Shown here: piece after piece, positions 53,034 through 62,722 of the stretch
Position numbering within the stretch: position 1 is the stretch's first letter
How the letters are laid out: each line of letters begins with the position of its first letter
Assembly: GCA_965200885.1 (NCBI GenBank)
Contig: OZ241737.1
Span: 1,178,001-1,242,000 of the forward strand
Length of the DNA stretch: 64,000 nt
Direction of reading: 5' to 3'
Origin: MPNP01 sp026710155
GTDB lineage: Bacteria; Pseudomonadota; Alphaproteobacteria; Rhodobacterales; Rhodobacteraceae
Position numbers and translations under genes: made by a program
The notes under the pieces: generated by a model
What the model saw: only the letters and a program-made list of their open reading frames with translations
Databases searched by the model: none
Told to the model about the DNA's origin: nothing

Positions 53034-54483
53034 TTCCAGCACGGCAATTATTCCTGAGCCGGGAATATTGTACAGAACCCAAAAAGGTTCCATGATTGTT
53101 TTGCGGAACAGATGGTTCAAGGAATATAATCCGCAGTCTGGAGATTTGAACATCCCGACCGGTATTTGGTTCACTTGTGGTTTGAAACCAGGAAACCTGT
53201 TGTTTGAACCCTCCATTGACCACATTCTGCCGTCAGATGACTGGCTTGGAATTACGATAGGGGAAATTGCTTATGAATGGGGATTGGACCCCACCAGGCA
53301 AATACATCACTTACAATTGATTTGCTGGATACTCAAGCGAATCCTGTTCCTGTCATTTCTGATGATTAATACCAGTACCCAAAAGCGAATTGTCAGGGAG
53401 TTTATGCTGGATGATATTCGGCGTATCTTGATGAGTCCAAGCCTCTACAAGGTAATAAGCCAACACCAGAAGGGGCTGCTGAAAAAAGAAAAAAATCTTT
53501 ATCACAAGTTTCCACCAATGAAACTTGATCCAGTTCTGTTTGGACCGCTTGCCAACAGGTCTTCAAATGGAAGATGCGCTGATCAACCCATAACATGTGC
53601 CAGATATCCAAGGTTTGCATATGTATCGGAATTGGCGCGTATGCCCTTGCCGTGTGAAGGCAGTTGGAAGAAAATCCAGTTTGCTCCTGGCAGGAATTTG
53701 ACCCCGGACTGCATATCGAGTCTTTCCAAAATAGATCTGCCGATTTTATGCCTTGGAAAATTTATACCAAAGACCCAATGCACCTATCCCTGGAATTTGA
53801 CTTGGCAGATGGGAACGGACAGGCAAGTAGCATATACCTTCAAGGAAGTAAAAATTCTGATGGAGTATGGGTCATTCAGGATTGAATCTTTTTTTGCAGG
53901 TTCAGGATGGGATGAATCAACATCGGCCAATTCATACCTGGTACGCTCACTTGAAGAGCTGGCAAGGATTTGTGGCGGGACGAAGTTTGCCAATATGTCA
54001 TGGTCTGCGGGCATTGTTGCCCAGTCGCTTTTCCATGGTTCTGTTGTTTATCCCTGTATGCTTAGCCAACCTTTGTTCAGTAAATTTGCCTGGTTGGCTG
54101 CCGAGGACCGCATCAGGATGCTTCCGTTAATAAAATTGTTAATTCAGAAGGGTGCTTCCATTTTTTCGTCCTGTGGTGGTGAGGTCAGGTTTCAATTGCC
54201 CTTGGAAAGCTCGGAAATAAAGGAAATTGCAAGTGAATTTTCAGCACAGGGATTTACCCTTTCAGTTTGTCAGAAAGGCCATGGCAGGGAACAACAGCGA
54301 GATTACCGAATTGGTGTTGGCAAATTCATGGGCCCTTCGGGCAGACAAAGCTTGCAATACCTTATTCATTACCGGTTGGGAAAATGGATCTGGAGGTATG
54401 ATTCCCTAATTGGATTGCCTCCCAAGGAAAAAGAGACACGGTTCAATACACTGTGTACTGACCTGGACAATCATCATGCTTAG
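53020..54483 (+). CDS. Unknown protein encoded between icmJ- and icmB-like genes
   Basis: A 487-aa protein with no signal peptide or clear membrane helix apart from a hydrophobic patch (LICWILKRILFLSFLMI). The rest is mixed alpha/beta with basic patches. I recognise no family. It overlaps icmJ (14 bases) and icmB (8 bases), so it belongs to the operon and is probably a component specific to this lineage of type IVB systems. In Legionella icmJ and icmB are adjacent, so this gene is an addition. Confidence 0.7.
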   Translation: MNRINSSTAIIPEPGILYRTQKGSMIVLRNRWFKEYNPQSGDLNIPTGIWFTCGLKPGNLLFEPSIDHILPSDDWLGITIGEIAYEWGLDPTRQIHHLQLICWILKRILFLSFLMINTSTQKRIVREFMLDDIRRILMSPSLYKVISQHQKGLLKKEKNLYHKFPPMKLDPVLFGPLANRSSNGRCADQPITCARYPRFAYVSELARMPLPCEGSWKKIQFAPGRNLTPDCISSLSKIDLPILCLGKFIPKTQCTYPWNLTWQMGTDRQVAYTFKEVKILMEYGSFRIESFFAGSGWDESTSANSYLVRSLEELARICGGTKFANMSWSAGIVAQSLFHGSVVYPCMLSQPLFSKFAWLAAEDRIRMLPLIKLLIQKGASIFSSCGGEVRFQLPLESSEIKEIASEFSAQGFTLSVCQKGHGREQQRDYRIGVGKFMGPSGRQSLQYLIHYRLGKWIWRYDSLIGLPPKEKETRFNTLCTDLDNHHA

Positions 54484-57460
54484 TTTCATGGCCGGCTTGA
54501 CAGATGGTTTGACCAAATTGGCAGGTGAAATAGCCAATCCATCGTTTCAGGAAATGATTCCATTGGAAGCAATTGAGGACAGTAAAACACTTTGCCTCAA
54601 GGATGGAACTCTCGCTTCAATGATATGGTTGAAATCAAAAAATGATGCTGTAGAAGAAAGATCTTCTATTGATTGTCTTTCCAGCTTGAGATTTTGCTTC
54701 ATTCCCTTTTTGAAACGCCATCAGCATTCATTTGAAGTTTCATTCGTCAGGAACCCTGAACCTCATAGGGATAAACTGGAGCTGGTCAGAAAAATCAAAA
54801 GAGAAAAATGCCTGCAAATGGGATTGGACATTGAGGATTTGCTTGATGAACAATGCCGGTTTCAGGCTGAGAAACTTACCGAAGAGACAGTCATTCTGAC
54901 CCTTTATACATGGAGTCCCATGGTTAAAGGAAAAAAACAATGTGGAAGGGGAGAGGATCAAGGTTCTGTAAAACTGCTGCATGAGTACGATTCCCATGAA
55001 AGGCACATTGCGATGGCGGATTGTCTTGCGAGGGATTTGGCCACAAGAGGTTATGTGATCCAGCGATTGAATGTTGATCACTATCTTCATCATGTCAGGA
55101 TGGGATTGTATCCACAGCAAATGCCAAAAGCTGCAGGACTGTTTGAAGATCCGGCGTGCATTGAAAATCATGTAACAAGATATCGTAATTCGCTTGATGA
55201 CGAGTTATCAAGGGAGAATATTCATATACTGGATGGCGATCTTGTTAAAATTGGAGATTATCTGTTTGGGGGATTTGATATTACCCTGTTTCCCGAATTC
55301 ATTGTTCCATTCAACGAACTGATCCGATCTGTTGCGGATTCTCATCCCGAAATGCCCTTCAGATGTACTTTTAAATTCGATGGAATCAAACCAAGTGCCA
55401 TGAAGGTAAAGGAACAGTATGTAAAATTCTTTGGCTTTACCAACCCATTGAGACATAAAAACATCAGGGCAGCATTTGAGCAGTTGAAGGAGGATGAAGT
55501 GATTTCCGAAGACTTGGTAAGACTTCGAATTGGTTTTTCCACATGGTTTGCCTGTACGGAAATCAAGCAGTTCCGAAATAATCTGTCATTTCTCAGAAAT
55601 TCGACTGAACAATGGGGCAATATCACCACTGACAGGAACAATGGGGATCCCCTATCAACGATGTTGTGTACCGTTCCTGGTTTTGGACCCATCAGTACCG
55701 CTCCGGAAGTATTGGTACCCTTGGGGGAAGCGTTGAAGATGTTTCCACTGGCAAGGCAAAAAAGTCCATGGACAAAAGGTGAAACAATGTTTCGTTCCAC
55801 CGATGGGGTGGTCTGGCCCTATCAAAGGGGATCAATGCTCCAGAGCAGTTGGCTGGAAATCCTGATCGGGTCTTCCGGTTCAGGTAAATCTGTTGCGTTA
55901 AACGCCTTGAACCTAGGCAGTGTACTTGATGGTACCGCTCTCGATTTGGCACGTTTGGAACTTCCCAAGGTGGTCATTGTAGATGTTGGTAATTCTTCAG
56001 CGGGACTAATCAGGGTATTGCAGGAAGCATTGCCTCCCGAGCGAAAAAATGAAGCCGTGCACCTGGAATTAAAGTTGTTACCGGAATATACAATCAATCC
56101 CTTTGATACACCCCTGGGGTTTCGCAAGCCACTCGGCAGCCACCGGAATTTTCTGATCAATTTCCTATCCATTCTTGTCAAGGAAACATCATTCGACACC
56201 GCCATTGACTTGGCGGGTGTACTGGGGATGTTGATTGATAAGACCTACGAAAGATTTGCAGATTGGGGGTCTCCCAAAAGATATTATCACGGGGAAGAAG
56301 GGAATATTGATCGCCTTTTGTATCAAACCTGCTTTGAATTCAGTGAGCATACATCATGGTGGGAGGTAACCGACTGGCTTTTTGCACAAGGGTATCTACG
56401 GGAAGCCAACCTTGCCCAAACCAAGGCTGTTCCAATTCTGACAAACCTGATACAAGTTCTTTATTCTCCCAATTTCACGGCAAGTACTGGAGGTCAGGAC
56501 AATAGCAATCAAAAGGCAATGGGGGATTTGATTTCCTATCTGCAAATCAGGTTTTCAGAGGCAATGAGAGATTTTCCCATCATTGGGAACACAACCAAAT
56601 TCGATGTAAGTGAGGCAAGGGTGATGAGCATGGATGTTGGTGAAGTGCTTGATAAGATAAAGGGTTTCGATTCACAACATAGTTCTTCGCTGATGTACAT
56701 GCTGGCGCGTCAAGTGGCAATAGGCAATTGGGAGATAGATGAACAAGAGGTTCTTTCGATGGTTGAGAGGGAGGATGTTCCGGAAGCATATAAAGGGTAT
56801 CATTTGCAAAGAGCCCAATCGGAAAGGGGACAACCCAAGGTCTTGTGTATTGATGAATACCATCGGGCAAGCGGCATCAGGGAAATCAACAACCAGTTGA
56901 TCAGGGATGCTCGGGAAGGGAGAAAACGCAATTACCGCATTACCCTGGCGTCTCAATTCGTAAATGATTTTGATGAGGAAATTTTAAACCTTGCCTCGAC
57001 AATTTTGATTTTTGGCAATCAATTGCCCAATGAGGTGAGGAACTTGAAAGAATGTTTTCCAATATCCAGGGATGCCGAAGAAATCCTGACCCATGAATTG
57101 AACGGCCCAACAAGAGATGGCTCTCCATTGCTCGGAATATTCCGCACGAAGGAGGGTACCATCATACAAAAACTGATCCTGAAACTGTGTCCTGGTGAAT
57201 TGTGGGAGTTTTCAACTACTACAGAAGATGTGATGTTGCGTGAAAGTACCTATAAAGCATTTGGGGTTACTGATGGACGAAAAAAATTGAGTCGAAGATT
57301 TCCTGCAGGTACAGCAAGGAATAAAATTCTGGGTCTAAGCCCTCATTCCATCGCACATCCCCATATTGAAGGCTATCAACAAGATGTACAATCGACCGTG
57401 ATTGAAAAAATAATCAAGGAACTCTATACCGTTGATATCATGGGAAAATCGAAAATCTGA
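54476..57460 (+). CDS. IcmB/DotO-like (TraU-type) conjugation/secretion ATPase
   Basis: A 994-aa cytoplasmic ATPase of the VirB4/TraC-related group. Walker A LIGSSGSGKSVALNALNLGS lies near residues 463-480 and a Walker B-like VLCIDEYHRA near 788. The N-terminal half has a helical domain with few motifs, and RITLASQFVNDFDEEILNL follows in the C-terminal domain. Size and position after icmD and icmJ point to IcmB/DotO, the energy source of type IVB systems. ATG 54476 overlaps the previous stop by 8 bases. Other Dot/Icm genes (dotA, dotB, icmE, icmK, icmL, icmO) are not in the window. Confidence 0.82.
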   Translation: MLSFMAGLTDGLTKLAGEIANPSFQEMIPLEAIEDSKTLCLKDGTLASMIWLKSKNDAVEERSSIDCLSSLRFCFIPFLKRHQHSFEVSFVRNPEPHRDKLELVRKIKREKCLQMGLDIEDLLDEQCRFQAEKLTEETVILTLYTWSPMVKGKKQCGRGEDQGSVKLLHEYDSHERHIAMADCLARDLATRGYVIQRLNVDHYLHHVRMGLYPQQMPKAAGLFEDPACIENHVTRYRNSLDDELSRENIHILDGDLVKIGDYLFGGFDITLFPEFIVPFNELIRSVADSHPEMPFRCTFKFDGIKPSAMKVKEQYVKFFGFTNPLRHKNIRAAFEQLKEDEVISEDLVRLRIGFSTWFACTEIKQFRNNLSFLRNSTEQWGNITTDRNNGDPLSTMLCTVPGFGPISTAPEVLVPLGEALKMFPLARQKSPWTKGETMFRSTDGVVWPYQRGSMLQSSWLEILIGSSGSGKSVALNALNLGSVLDGTALDLARLELPKVVIVDVGNSSAGLIRVLQEALPPERKNEAVHLELKLLPEYTINPFDTPLGFRKPLGSHRNFLINFLSILVKETSFDTAIDLAGVLGMLIDKTYERFADWGSPKRYYHGEEGNIDRLLYQTCFEFSEHTSWWEVTDWLFAQGYLREANLAQTKAVPILTNLIQVLYSPNFTASTGGQDNSNQKAMGDLISYLQIRFSEAMRDFPIIGNTTKFDVSEARVMSMDVGEVLDKIKGFDSQHSSSLMYMLARQVAIGNWEIDEQEVLSMVEREDVPEAYKGYHLQRAQSERGQPKVLCIDEYHRASGIREINNQLIRDAREGRKRNYRITLASQFVNDFDEEILNLASTILIFGNQLPNEVRNLKECFPISRDAEEILTHELNGPTRDGSPLLGIFRTKEGTIIQKLILKLCPGELWEFSTTTEDVMLRESTYKAFGVTDGRKKLSRRFPAGTARNKILGLSPHSIAHPHIEGYQQDVQSTVIEKIIKELYTVDIMGKSKI

Positions 57461-57859
57461 CCTTTTTCACATTGTCAGGAAAAATTTTGAAATCACCGTG
57501 ACCTTATTTCAAATGCAAGTGTCAAAATTAGCAAAATCATGTTTGTAGCCGTCTGGACAGAAAACGCGCAAAAATCAAAAGAGCACACCGATAGAATCAA
57601 TTCAATGATTCTCAAAAAAACACGGATATTCTCCTTTTTGGACTACCGTATTCACACATCTTTTTTGGGGGATTGCATGCCTGTTCCCCCAATTCCTGAA
57701 AAGCATCCGGCTTCACGGTGGGCCGCACATGGTTCCACAGGGAGTTTGCCAACGCCGGGGGCTCTCCCCGGAACGATGCCGGGGCCATGGTGAAACACCC
57801 GCCAGTGGGGAATTGACGGGTGGTGGAAGGGGCCTGCACCGCCTTTCCCCATTTTTTCC

Positions 57860-57888
57860 TTGACCTGCACGGATTCCCGTGCTATGTG
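57860..57888 (+). promoter_or_regulatory. Sigma70-like promoter with palindromic spacer, upstream of poly-C gene B
   Basis: TTGACC (57860-57865), 17-bp spacer, TATGTG (57883-57888); spacer holds GCACGGATTCCCGTGC (57867-57882). Identical palindrome and spacing to the promoter of gene A. It lies within a conserved upstream module that starts at ACCGTATTCACACAT (57645), also found before gene A (19550), although gene B has about 90 extra bases between. Confidence 0.6.
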
Positions 57889-57935
57889 ACCGGCATTGAA
57901 AAGCATTGAAACAGGTTCAATAGGAGAGCATACTC

Positions 57936-58583
57936 ATGAAACGGTTGTCACCCCCCCCCCACTTTAAACTCATAACCCTTCTCTTGCTGGCGGTCTTGGT
58001 CACACCGGCACAGGCGCAGGAATACATGCACAGGGGATACGATTGTCGGTCATATCCGGGTGCAGGGTTTAACATCAACTGGCCAGAAGCGGGCTATGAC
58101 TACGCATGCCGCCAGATCTATGTCTTTTACGCGCAGCAAGGCAGTTGGTGCGCGAGGGATTGGTATCGCTCCTGTATGCATGCGGGATGGAACAATCGAG
58201 ATCTTTTTGCTAATTCTGATTCTGAGTTTGTAATCGACCCCACTCTCCCTGAAGGAAACGGTGCGGGACAGCTCAGGAACACATCGAACCAGGTGAGCAG
58301 TCAAAATGGGTGGGTGGTCGGCTATACCGCCAGGGACAAGGGCAAGGTTGCGCCACAGAACCTTTATATCAGCAGCGGCAGTATTATCGTTTATCCGTAT
58401 GTGTGCAGGGGCTACCTGAAGACGTCTCCCAATGATCCGGGGCAGCGGATTCAGTCAAATGACGAAATGGCAAAAATGTATTTCCCCAATCCGACCTTGC
58501 AGGAAATCCAAAGGTATGTCGGTACTGGAGCGTGTCAGTCCTGCCCTGCGGAAGGGAATATGAACGGAGACGGCTGTTCATGA
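57936..58583 (+). CDS. Secreted Cys-rich protein of the poly-C family, copy B (in frame)
   Basis: A 215-aa protein starting ATGAAACGG behind AGGAGAG. Ten C (57951-57960) encode SPPPH and keep the frame open into a signal peptide FKLITLLLLAVLVTPAQAQ. The mature part has about nine Cys (for example GYDCRS, YACRQI, WCARDWYRSCMHAG, ACQSCPAEG) and many Trp/Tyr, as in surface or secreted proteins stabilised by disulfides, for which the DsbA-like protein at 11.7 kb could be relevant. It resembles gene A in start, tract and C-terminal helix (TLQEIQRYVG versus TFQDIRNCL). Function is unknown. A terminator follows. Confidence 0.8.
   Translation: MKRLSPPPHFKLITLLLLAVLVTPAQAQEYMHRGYDCRSYPGAGFNINWPEAGYDYACRQIYVFYAQQGSWCARDWYRSCMHAGWNNRDLFANSDSEFVIDPTLPEGNGAGQLRNTSNQVSSQNGWVVGYTARDKGKVAPQNLYISSGSIIVYPYVCRGYLKTSPNDPGQRIQSNDEMAKMYFPNPTLQEIQRYVGTGACQSCPAEGNMNGDGCS
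57951..57960 (+). repeat. Poly-C tract (10 C) in signal-peptide coding region
   Basis: Ten consecutive C in the fifth to ninth codons of gene B. This length keeps the gene in frame. Loss or gain of one C would shift it off, as seen in gene A with nine. Confidence 0.9.
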
Positions 58584-58642
58584 CCAAAAGCCCAAGCTGC
58601 CCATTCCGCAAATCAACAGGACATTGCAATTGACACAACCGG

Positions 58643-58669
58643 GGGCGGCATGATGACCGCCCTTTTTTT
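58643..58669 (+). terminator. Rho-independent terminator after gene B
   Basis: GGGCGG (58643-58648), loop, CCGCCC (58657-58662) and seven T. It lies 60 bases after the stop of gene B on the same strand, which supports gene B as an independent transcription unit. Confidence 0.75.
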
Positions 58670-58749
58670 GGCCAATTGGTCCCTGTCAACCCTGCACTTG
58701 GCCGGCCAACCAAGGCTGTCGCTTTCGGATTTTTTCATGTTCAGCCATA

Positions 58750-59460
58750 CCATGGCTCGCCGCCTGGATGATTTCCAGCAGGAAATCATTGTTCCATCAG
58801 GCGCGTTCCAACCTGCTTCGCATTGAGGTCTTTTTCCTTTCCACCATCCCTCGCATCATGGCCATGTCTTCAGCTCCACTTCGCCTCCCCTGTCCGTTGC
58901 CGGTCCTCATTCACCGTGACATCCAGGACCCAATGCAGGGAGTTCCCAATTCCCCAATGGGGCCGGACCCTGGACAGAAACACCGACGGATCCAGAGCGT
59001 CGCCCAGCAGGAAACACCGGGTCCGGGAAGTGGCATTGCCCTTGACATGCCACCCGGATTCCACCGATCCAATGGCCAAAAGACCAGGCCAGCCATGCCG
59101 TTCCCGCAACCGGTCAATGCCGCTGCAAACGCTGGTTCGGCGGTTTTCGATGCGTCCATGACCCTTTCGACAACAGCGGATGAAATGGGCAAAATCAGGA
59201 TCCTACATATAAAGGCGGACATCACCGTTCAGGGTTCCGGAAAAGGTCGGAAAAAGCGTCATGGCTGGGCAATGCCATGTTCCCGCTTGAGGAAATCTTC
59301 CTTCTCACGACCAAAGATGGCCGTCGGTACATCCCTCACCCCTCCCCCTACACACAGAGGATGGCCAACAGGCCAATCATGAGCAGGGATCTTCAATTCC
59401 CTAAAAAAGATCGATGCATGTCTGCATTGCATTGCCTCGAACAATTGTGTTTTTTGACAG
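58750..59460 (-). mobile_element. ISAs1-family transposase remnant
   Basis: On the minus strand three pieces can be read. Near 59460-59280: SWPVGHPLC and FGREKEDFLKREHGI, like the N-terminal region of ISAs1/H-repeat transposases. Near 59100-58870: GNATSRTRCFLLGDALDPS then VRPHWGIGNSLHWVLDVT, the typical RxHWxIENxLHWVLD core. Near 58860-58760: EDMAMMRGMVERKKTSMRSR and WNNDFLLEII, the C-terminus. Frames change between them and the middle is deleted, so the element is dead. Confidence 0.82.
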
Positions 59461-59493
59461 ATTCGCAGAAAATGCGACAAGCAGCAACTAAAA

Positions 59494-59515
59494 TTTTTCG
59501 AGTGCGATAGCCCTG
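59494..59515. repeat. Single end of inverted-repeat family 3
   Basis: TTTTTCGAGTGCGATAGCCC followed by TG matches the right end of family 3 elements. No partner end was found nearby. Lies next to the ISAs1 remnant, 40 bases from the metG stop. Confidence 0.45.
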
Positions 59516-59555
59516 ATTGATGATTACTTTTTGGAAATGGTATTGTTCTGGATAA

Positions 59556-61274
59556 TCAATCTTTACCGGCAAACTTTTGCTTCCATTGTTCGGACTCTTC
59601 CTTGGAAATCTTTTTGAAAATAATTTCAGGAACATGGAATTCCTGATTTGCATGTAGTGAGTTGAGGGCCGAATTGACATCATCTGGCCAATCCGGGCGA
59701 TCTTCCGAATTAAATATACCCAATAGGCTAACCGAAGCATCGGGTATGAATGGTGAGGAAATATGACCAAAAAACCTGATAAGGTTGAGAGAATAGTTCA
59801 ATACGGTTGCCGCTCGGGATTTATCTGTCTTTACAATCCCCCAGGGTGCTGCCTCCTGAATGTATTCATTGCCAAGAGTCCATATTCTTCGCAGTGATTG
59901 AGAGGCCTTGCGGATTTCAATATCATCCATGAATTCCTGATAGTCGACAAGGTTTTGCTCAATCAAGGTGGTGTATTTCTGTTCCAGTTCCATCCATCCA
60001 TTATTCTCAGGTATACTGTTGCCAAAATGAGAGTAGCAAAACTTGGTCACTCTTGATACGAAATTCCCGAGAACATTGGCTAGATCAGTGTTTACCCCTT
60101 CGCAAAAATTGTCCCATGTGAACTCGCTGTCCGAGTATTCCGGAACATGGGACAACAACCACCATCGCCAGTAATCCGAAGGTAGAATTTCCAGGGCCTG
60201 ATCCATGAATATTCCCCGGCCAAGACTTGTTGAGAACTGTCCTCCATCATAATTCAGGTAATTGAAGGATTTTATGTTGTCCACCAACTTCCATGGTTCA
60301 CCCGAGCCCATGATTGTGACTGGGAAGGAAAGGGTGTGAAACGGAACATTGTCCTTGCCCATGAACTGAATATACCGTACGTCTGAAGCTCCTTTGTCCA
60401 AACGCCACCAGCGTTCCCAGTCAGCATCTGATTTGGCATTGGCATCAGCCCATTCGGCAGTCGCAGCAATATATTCGATGGGGGCATCAAACCAGACATA
60501 AAATACCTTGTCTTCCATGCCAAGCCAGGGTTCTGAACCTTTTCTAACAGGTATTCCCCAATCCAGATCCCTGGTAATGCCCCTGTCCTGAAGCCCTTCA
60601 TCATCAAATAACCACTTTTTGGCAATGGAAGTGGTCAGGATGGGCCAATCCTTTTTGGAATCGATCCATTGTTCGAGTTGCTTTCGAAAAAGGGATTGTC
60701 GCAGATAAAGGTGTTTGGTCTTGCGCACCTCCAGATCTGTTGAACCGGAAATGGCCGAGCGGGGTTCCAGCAGATCCGTTGGATCCAATTGCTTGGTACA
60801 GTTCTCGCACTGGTCACCACGGGCATTTTCATAGCCACAATTTGGACAGATACCCTGAACATAACGATCCGGCAGAAAACGCTTATCCGTGAAAGAGTAT
60901 ATTTGCTCCTCCTCAACCTCGGAAATGAATCCGTTCTTGTCCAACTGTCCTGCGAAATGTTGTGTCAACTCATGATTACGCTGACTGGAAGACCGGCCAA
61001 AATAATCAAACGACAACCGGAATTCCTTGGCCAGGTTTTTCTGAATTTCATACATTCCCTGACAATATTCCTCTACAGGTTTGTTCGCCTTTGAAGCCGC
61101 AAGTTCGGCTGGAGTTCCATGTTCATCGGTAGCACAGATGAACATGACCTCATGCCCCCTCAATCGCATATAGCGGGCATAGAGATCGGAGGGTAACTGA
61201 CTTCCGACAAGGTTACCCAAATGTTTTATTCCATTGATGTATGGAATCGCTGAAGTGATCAATATTCTATTCAT
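59556..61274 (-). CDS. metG: Methionyl-tRNA synthetase
   Basis: Charges initiator and elongator tRNA-Met. The 572-aa protein has the HIGH-like start TSAIPYINGIKHLGNLVGS, the zinc region CPNCGYENARGDQCENCTKQ and, in the position of KMSKS, GGQFSTSLGRGIFMDQALE. Many enzymes of this form have KFSTS, so the Gln in place of Lys is a point to note. No C-terminal tRNA-binding (EMAP-like) extension. Catalytic core appears complete. Confidence 0.94.
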   Translation of the reverse strand: MNRILITSAIPYINGIKHLGNLVGSQLPSDLYARYMRLRGHEVMFICATDEHGTPAELAASKANKPVEEYCQGMYEIQKNLAKEFRLSFDYFGRSSSQRNHELTQHFAGQLDKNGFISEVEEEQIYSFTDKRFLPDRYVQGICPNCGYENARGDQCENCTKQLDPTDLLEPRSAISGSTDLEVRKTKHLYLRQSLFRKQLEQWIDSKKDWPILTTSIAKKWLFDDEGLQDRGITRDLDWGIPVRKGSEPWLGMEDKVFYVWFDAPIEYIAATAEWADANAKSDADWERWWRLDKGASDVRYIQFMGKDNVPFHTLSFPVTIMGSGEPWKLVDNIKSFNYLNYDGGQFSTSLGRGIFMDQALEILPSDYWRWWLLSHVPEYSDSEFTWDNFCEGVNTDLANVLGNFVSRVTKFCYSHFGNSIPENNGWMELEQKYTTLIEQNLVDYQEFMDDIEIRKASQSLRRIWTLGNEYIQEAAPWGIVKTDKSRAATVLNYSLNLIRFFGHISSPFIPDASVSLLGIFNSEDRPDWPDDVNSALNSLHANQEFHVPEIIFKKISKEESEQWKQKFAGKD

Positions 61275-61306
61275 GTGTTCTTTGACGATTATACCAATTG
61301 ATGGGG

Positions 61307-62605
61307 TTATTCACCTTCTTTACTCTTTTTCCTGGACTTCCTCAATAATCTTCCCAAGAGGTAACTGGTCCTGGGCGTATAGACATAGTTTGTTCGCTGA
61401 ACGGGTGATGATCGAAACCTCATTCTTACCACACCAAAAACAACCAGCGCAACATGGAACAGTGCAATGATTGTAAACATGGCATTGACCCCGAAACTTT
61501 CAATCAATCCTGAAATGAAATAGGGACTGATTATGGCTCCAAGAGCATAATAGAATAACAGCGAAGCACTGACTTCAACCATTTGATCGGGATTTGAATG
61601 ATCGTTCGCCAGGGCTGCAGAAACTGAATAAATCGGAAAAGTAAAGAATCCAAGGACAATTGTAGCCCCAAAAATGCTGCCAGGTATTTGCTCTGGCAAA
61701 TATATGGTCAGTATACAGGCAAGCGTTGCCAGGAGAGACAGGAATATCAATACGGTGCGTCGGTTGATTTTATCGGCAACCCAGCCGGTCGGAAATTGGG
61801 CTATTGCACCTCCAACAAGGAATGAAGCCAGAAATATCCCCATTTCAAAATTGTTCAACCCGATTTGGGTGCCATAAATTGGCCCAACCATTCTGAACCC
61901 TGCAGTGGTAACTCCGGAAACCACCACACCAGCTGTTGCCATGGGAGAGATTTGATAGGCCAATTTCGGCTTCAATCGAAGTTTCTGCTGGGTCTTTGGA
62001 GGAGGTATACGTGTCAATGCCAGGGGCAACAATGAGGCACAGCAGATTATGGCAATCAAATTATAGGTGATATAGTGAGCCGGTGTTAACCAGGCAATTA
62101 TGATTTGGGCAACGATACCACCGCACATGTCAACTGACCTATAGAGGCGAAGTGATTTGCCCCTGTTCTGATTTTCGGTCTTGGCCTGAATCCATCCTTC
62201 TATTACGGTAAAACATCCTGCTACACACATTCCGGACAGGATACGCATCGCTGCCCAAGCATAAGGTTCCATGAAAACCATGTGAAGAAGGATGCCTATT
62301 GTTCCCAAGGAAGCAAAAACCGCAAAACAGCGGGAATGATTGATCTGACCGACCAACCTGGGTGCCCACCAACATCCAATAAAAAATCCAATGAAGTGAG
62401 AGGAACCCAACAAGCCGATTTGAGTAGTGGAAAATTCCAATTCATAACCTGACAAGACATCAAGGGGACCAAGAATACCAGAACTGAGTTGCAGGAGTAC
62501 AACTGATACCAGAAGAGAAGAAAATGAAACAATCAATGTCATTTGAGAACCAACAATAATGTCAGCAAAATTAAGAAACCAATTACCAAATCGGATATCC
62601 GGCAA
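61307..62605 (-). CDS. MFS transporter
   Basis: A 432-aa protein with twelve predicted helices, GFFIGCWWAPRLVGQINHSR as the loop 2-3 motif and FPTGWVADKINRRTVLIFL as its repeat in the second half, both typical of the major facilitator superfamily. Resembles the YfkF/CmlA-like drug or sugar permeases that are common in alphaproteobacteria, but the substrate is not predictable. Lies 32 bases from metG on the same strand. Likely start is 62605 or an ATG at 62542 (MTLIVSFSS). Confidence 0.88.
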   Translation of the reverse strand: MPDIRFGNWFLNFADIIVGSQMTLIVSFSSLLVSVVLLQLSSGILGPLDVLSGYELEFSTTQIGLLGSSHFIGFFIGCWWAPRLVGQINHSRCFAVFASLGTIGILLHMVFMEPYAWAAMRILSGMCVAGCFTVIEGWIQAKTENQNRGKSLRLYRSVDMCGGIVAQIIIAWLTPAHYITYNLIAIICCASLLPLALTRIPPPKTQQKLRLKPKLAYQISPMATAGVVVSGVTTAGFRMVGPIYGTQIGLNNFEMGIFLASFLVGGAIAQFPTGWVADKINRRTVLIFLSLLATLACILTIYLPEQIPGSIFGATIVLGFFTFPIYSVSAALANDHSNPDQMVEVSASLLFYYALGAIISPYFISGLIESFGVNAMFTIIALFHVALVVFGVVRMRFRSSPVQRTNYVYTPRTSYLLGRLLRKSRKKSKEGE

Positions 62606-62722
62606 AGATACAAACTTGAACAGGAATATCTTTACTTGGCTTGATTTTGACTTGATGGTTGTGTTTTCAAGTGGTGATAAGAAATAACCTTGCTTCAGGG
62701 TATTGGGTTACAAACGAAAAAA

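Noticed and set aside
57539..57793. Frame through the conserved module upstream of gene B, also open upstream of gene A
   Set aside because: A one-base difference in the T-run shifts the frame between the two copies, so it is not conserved as coding sequence; treated as regulatory.
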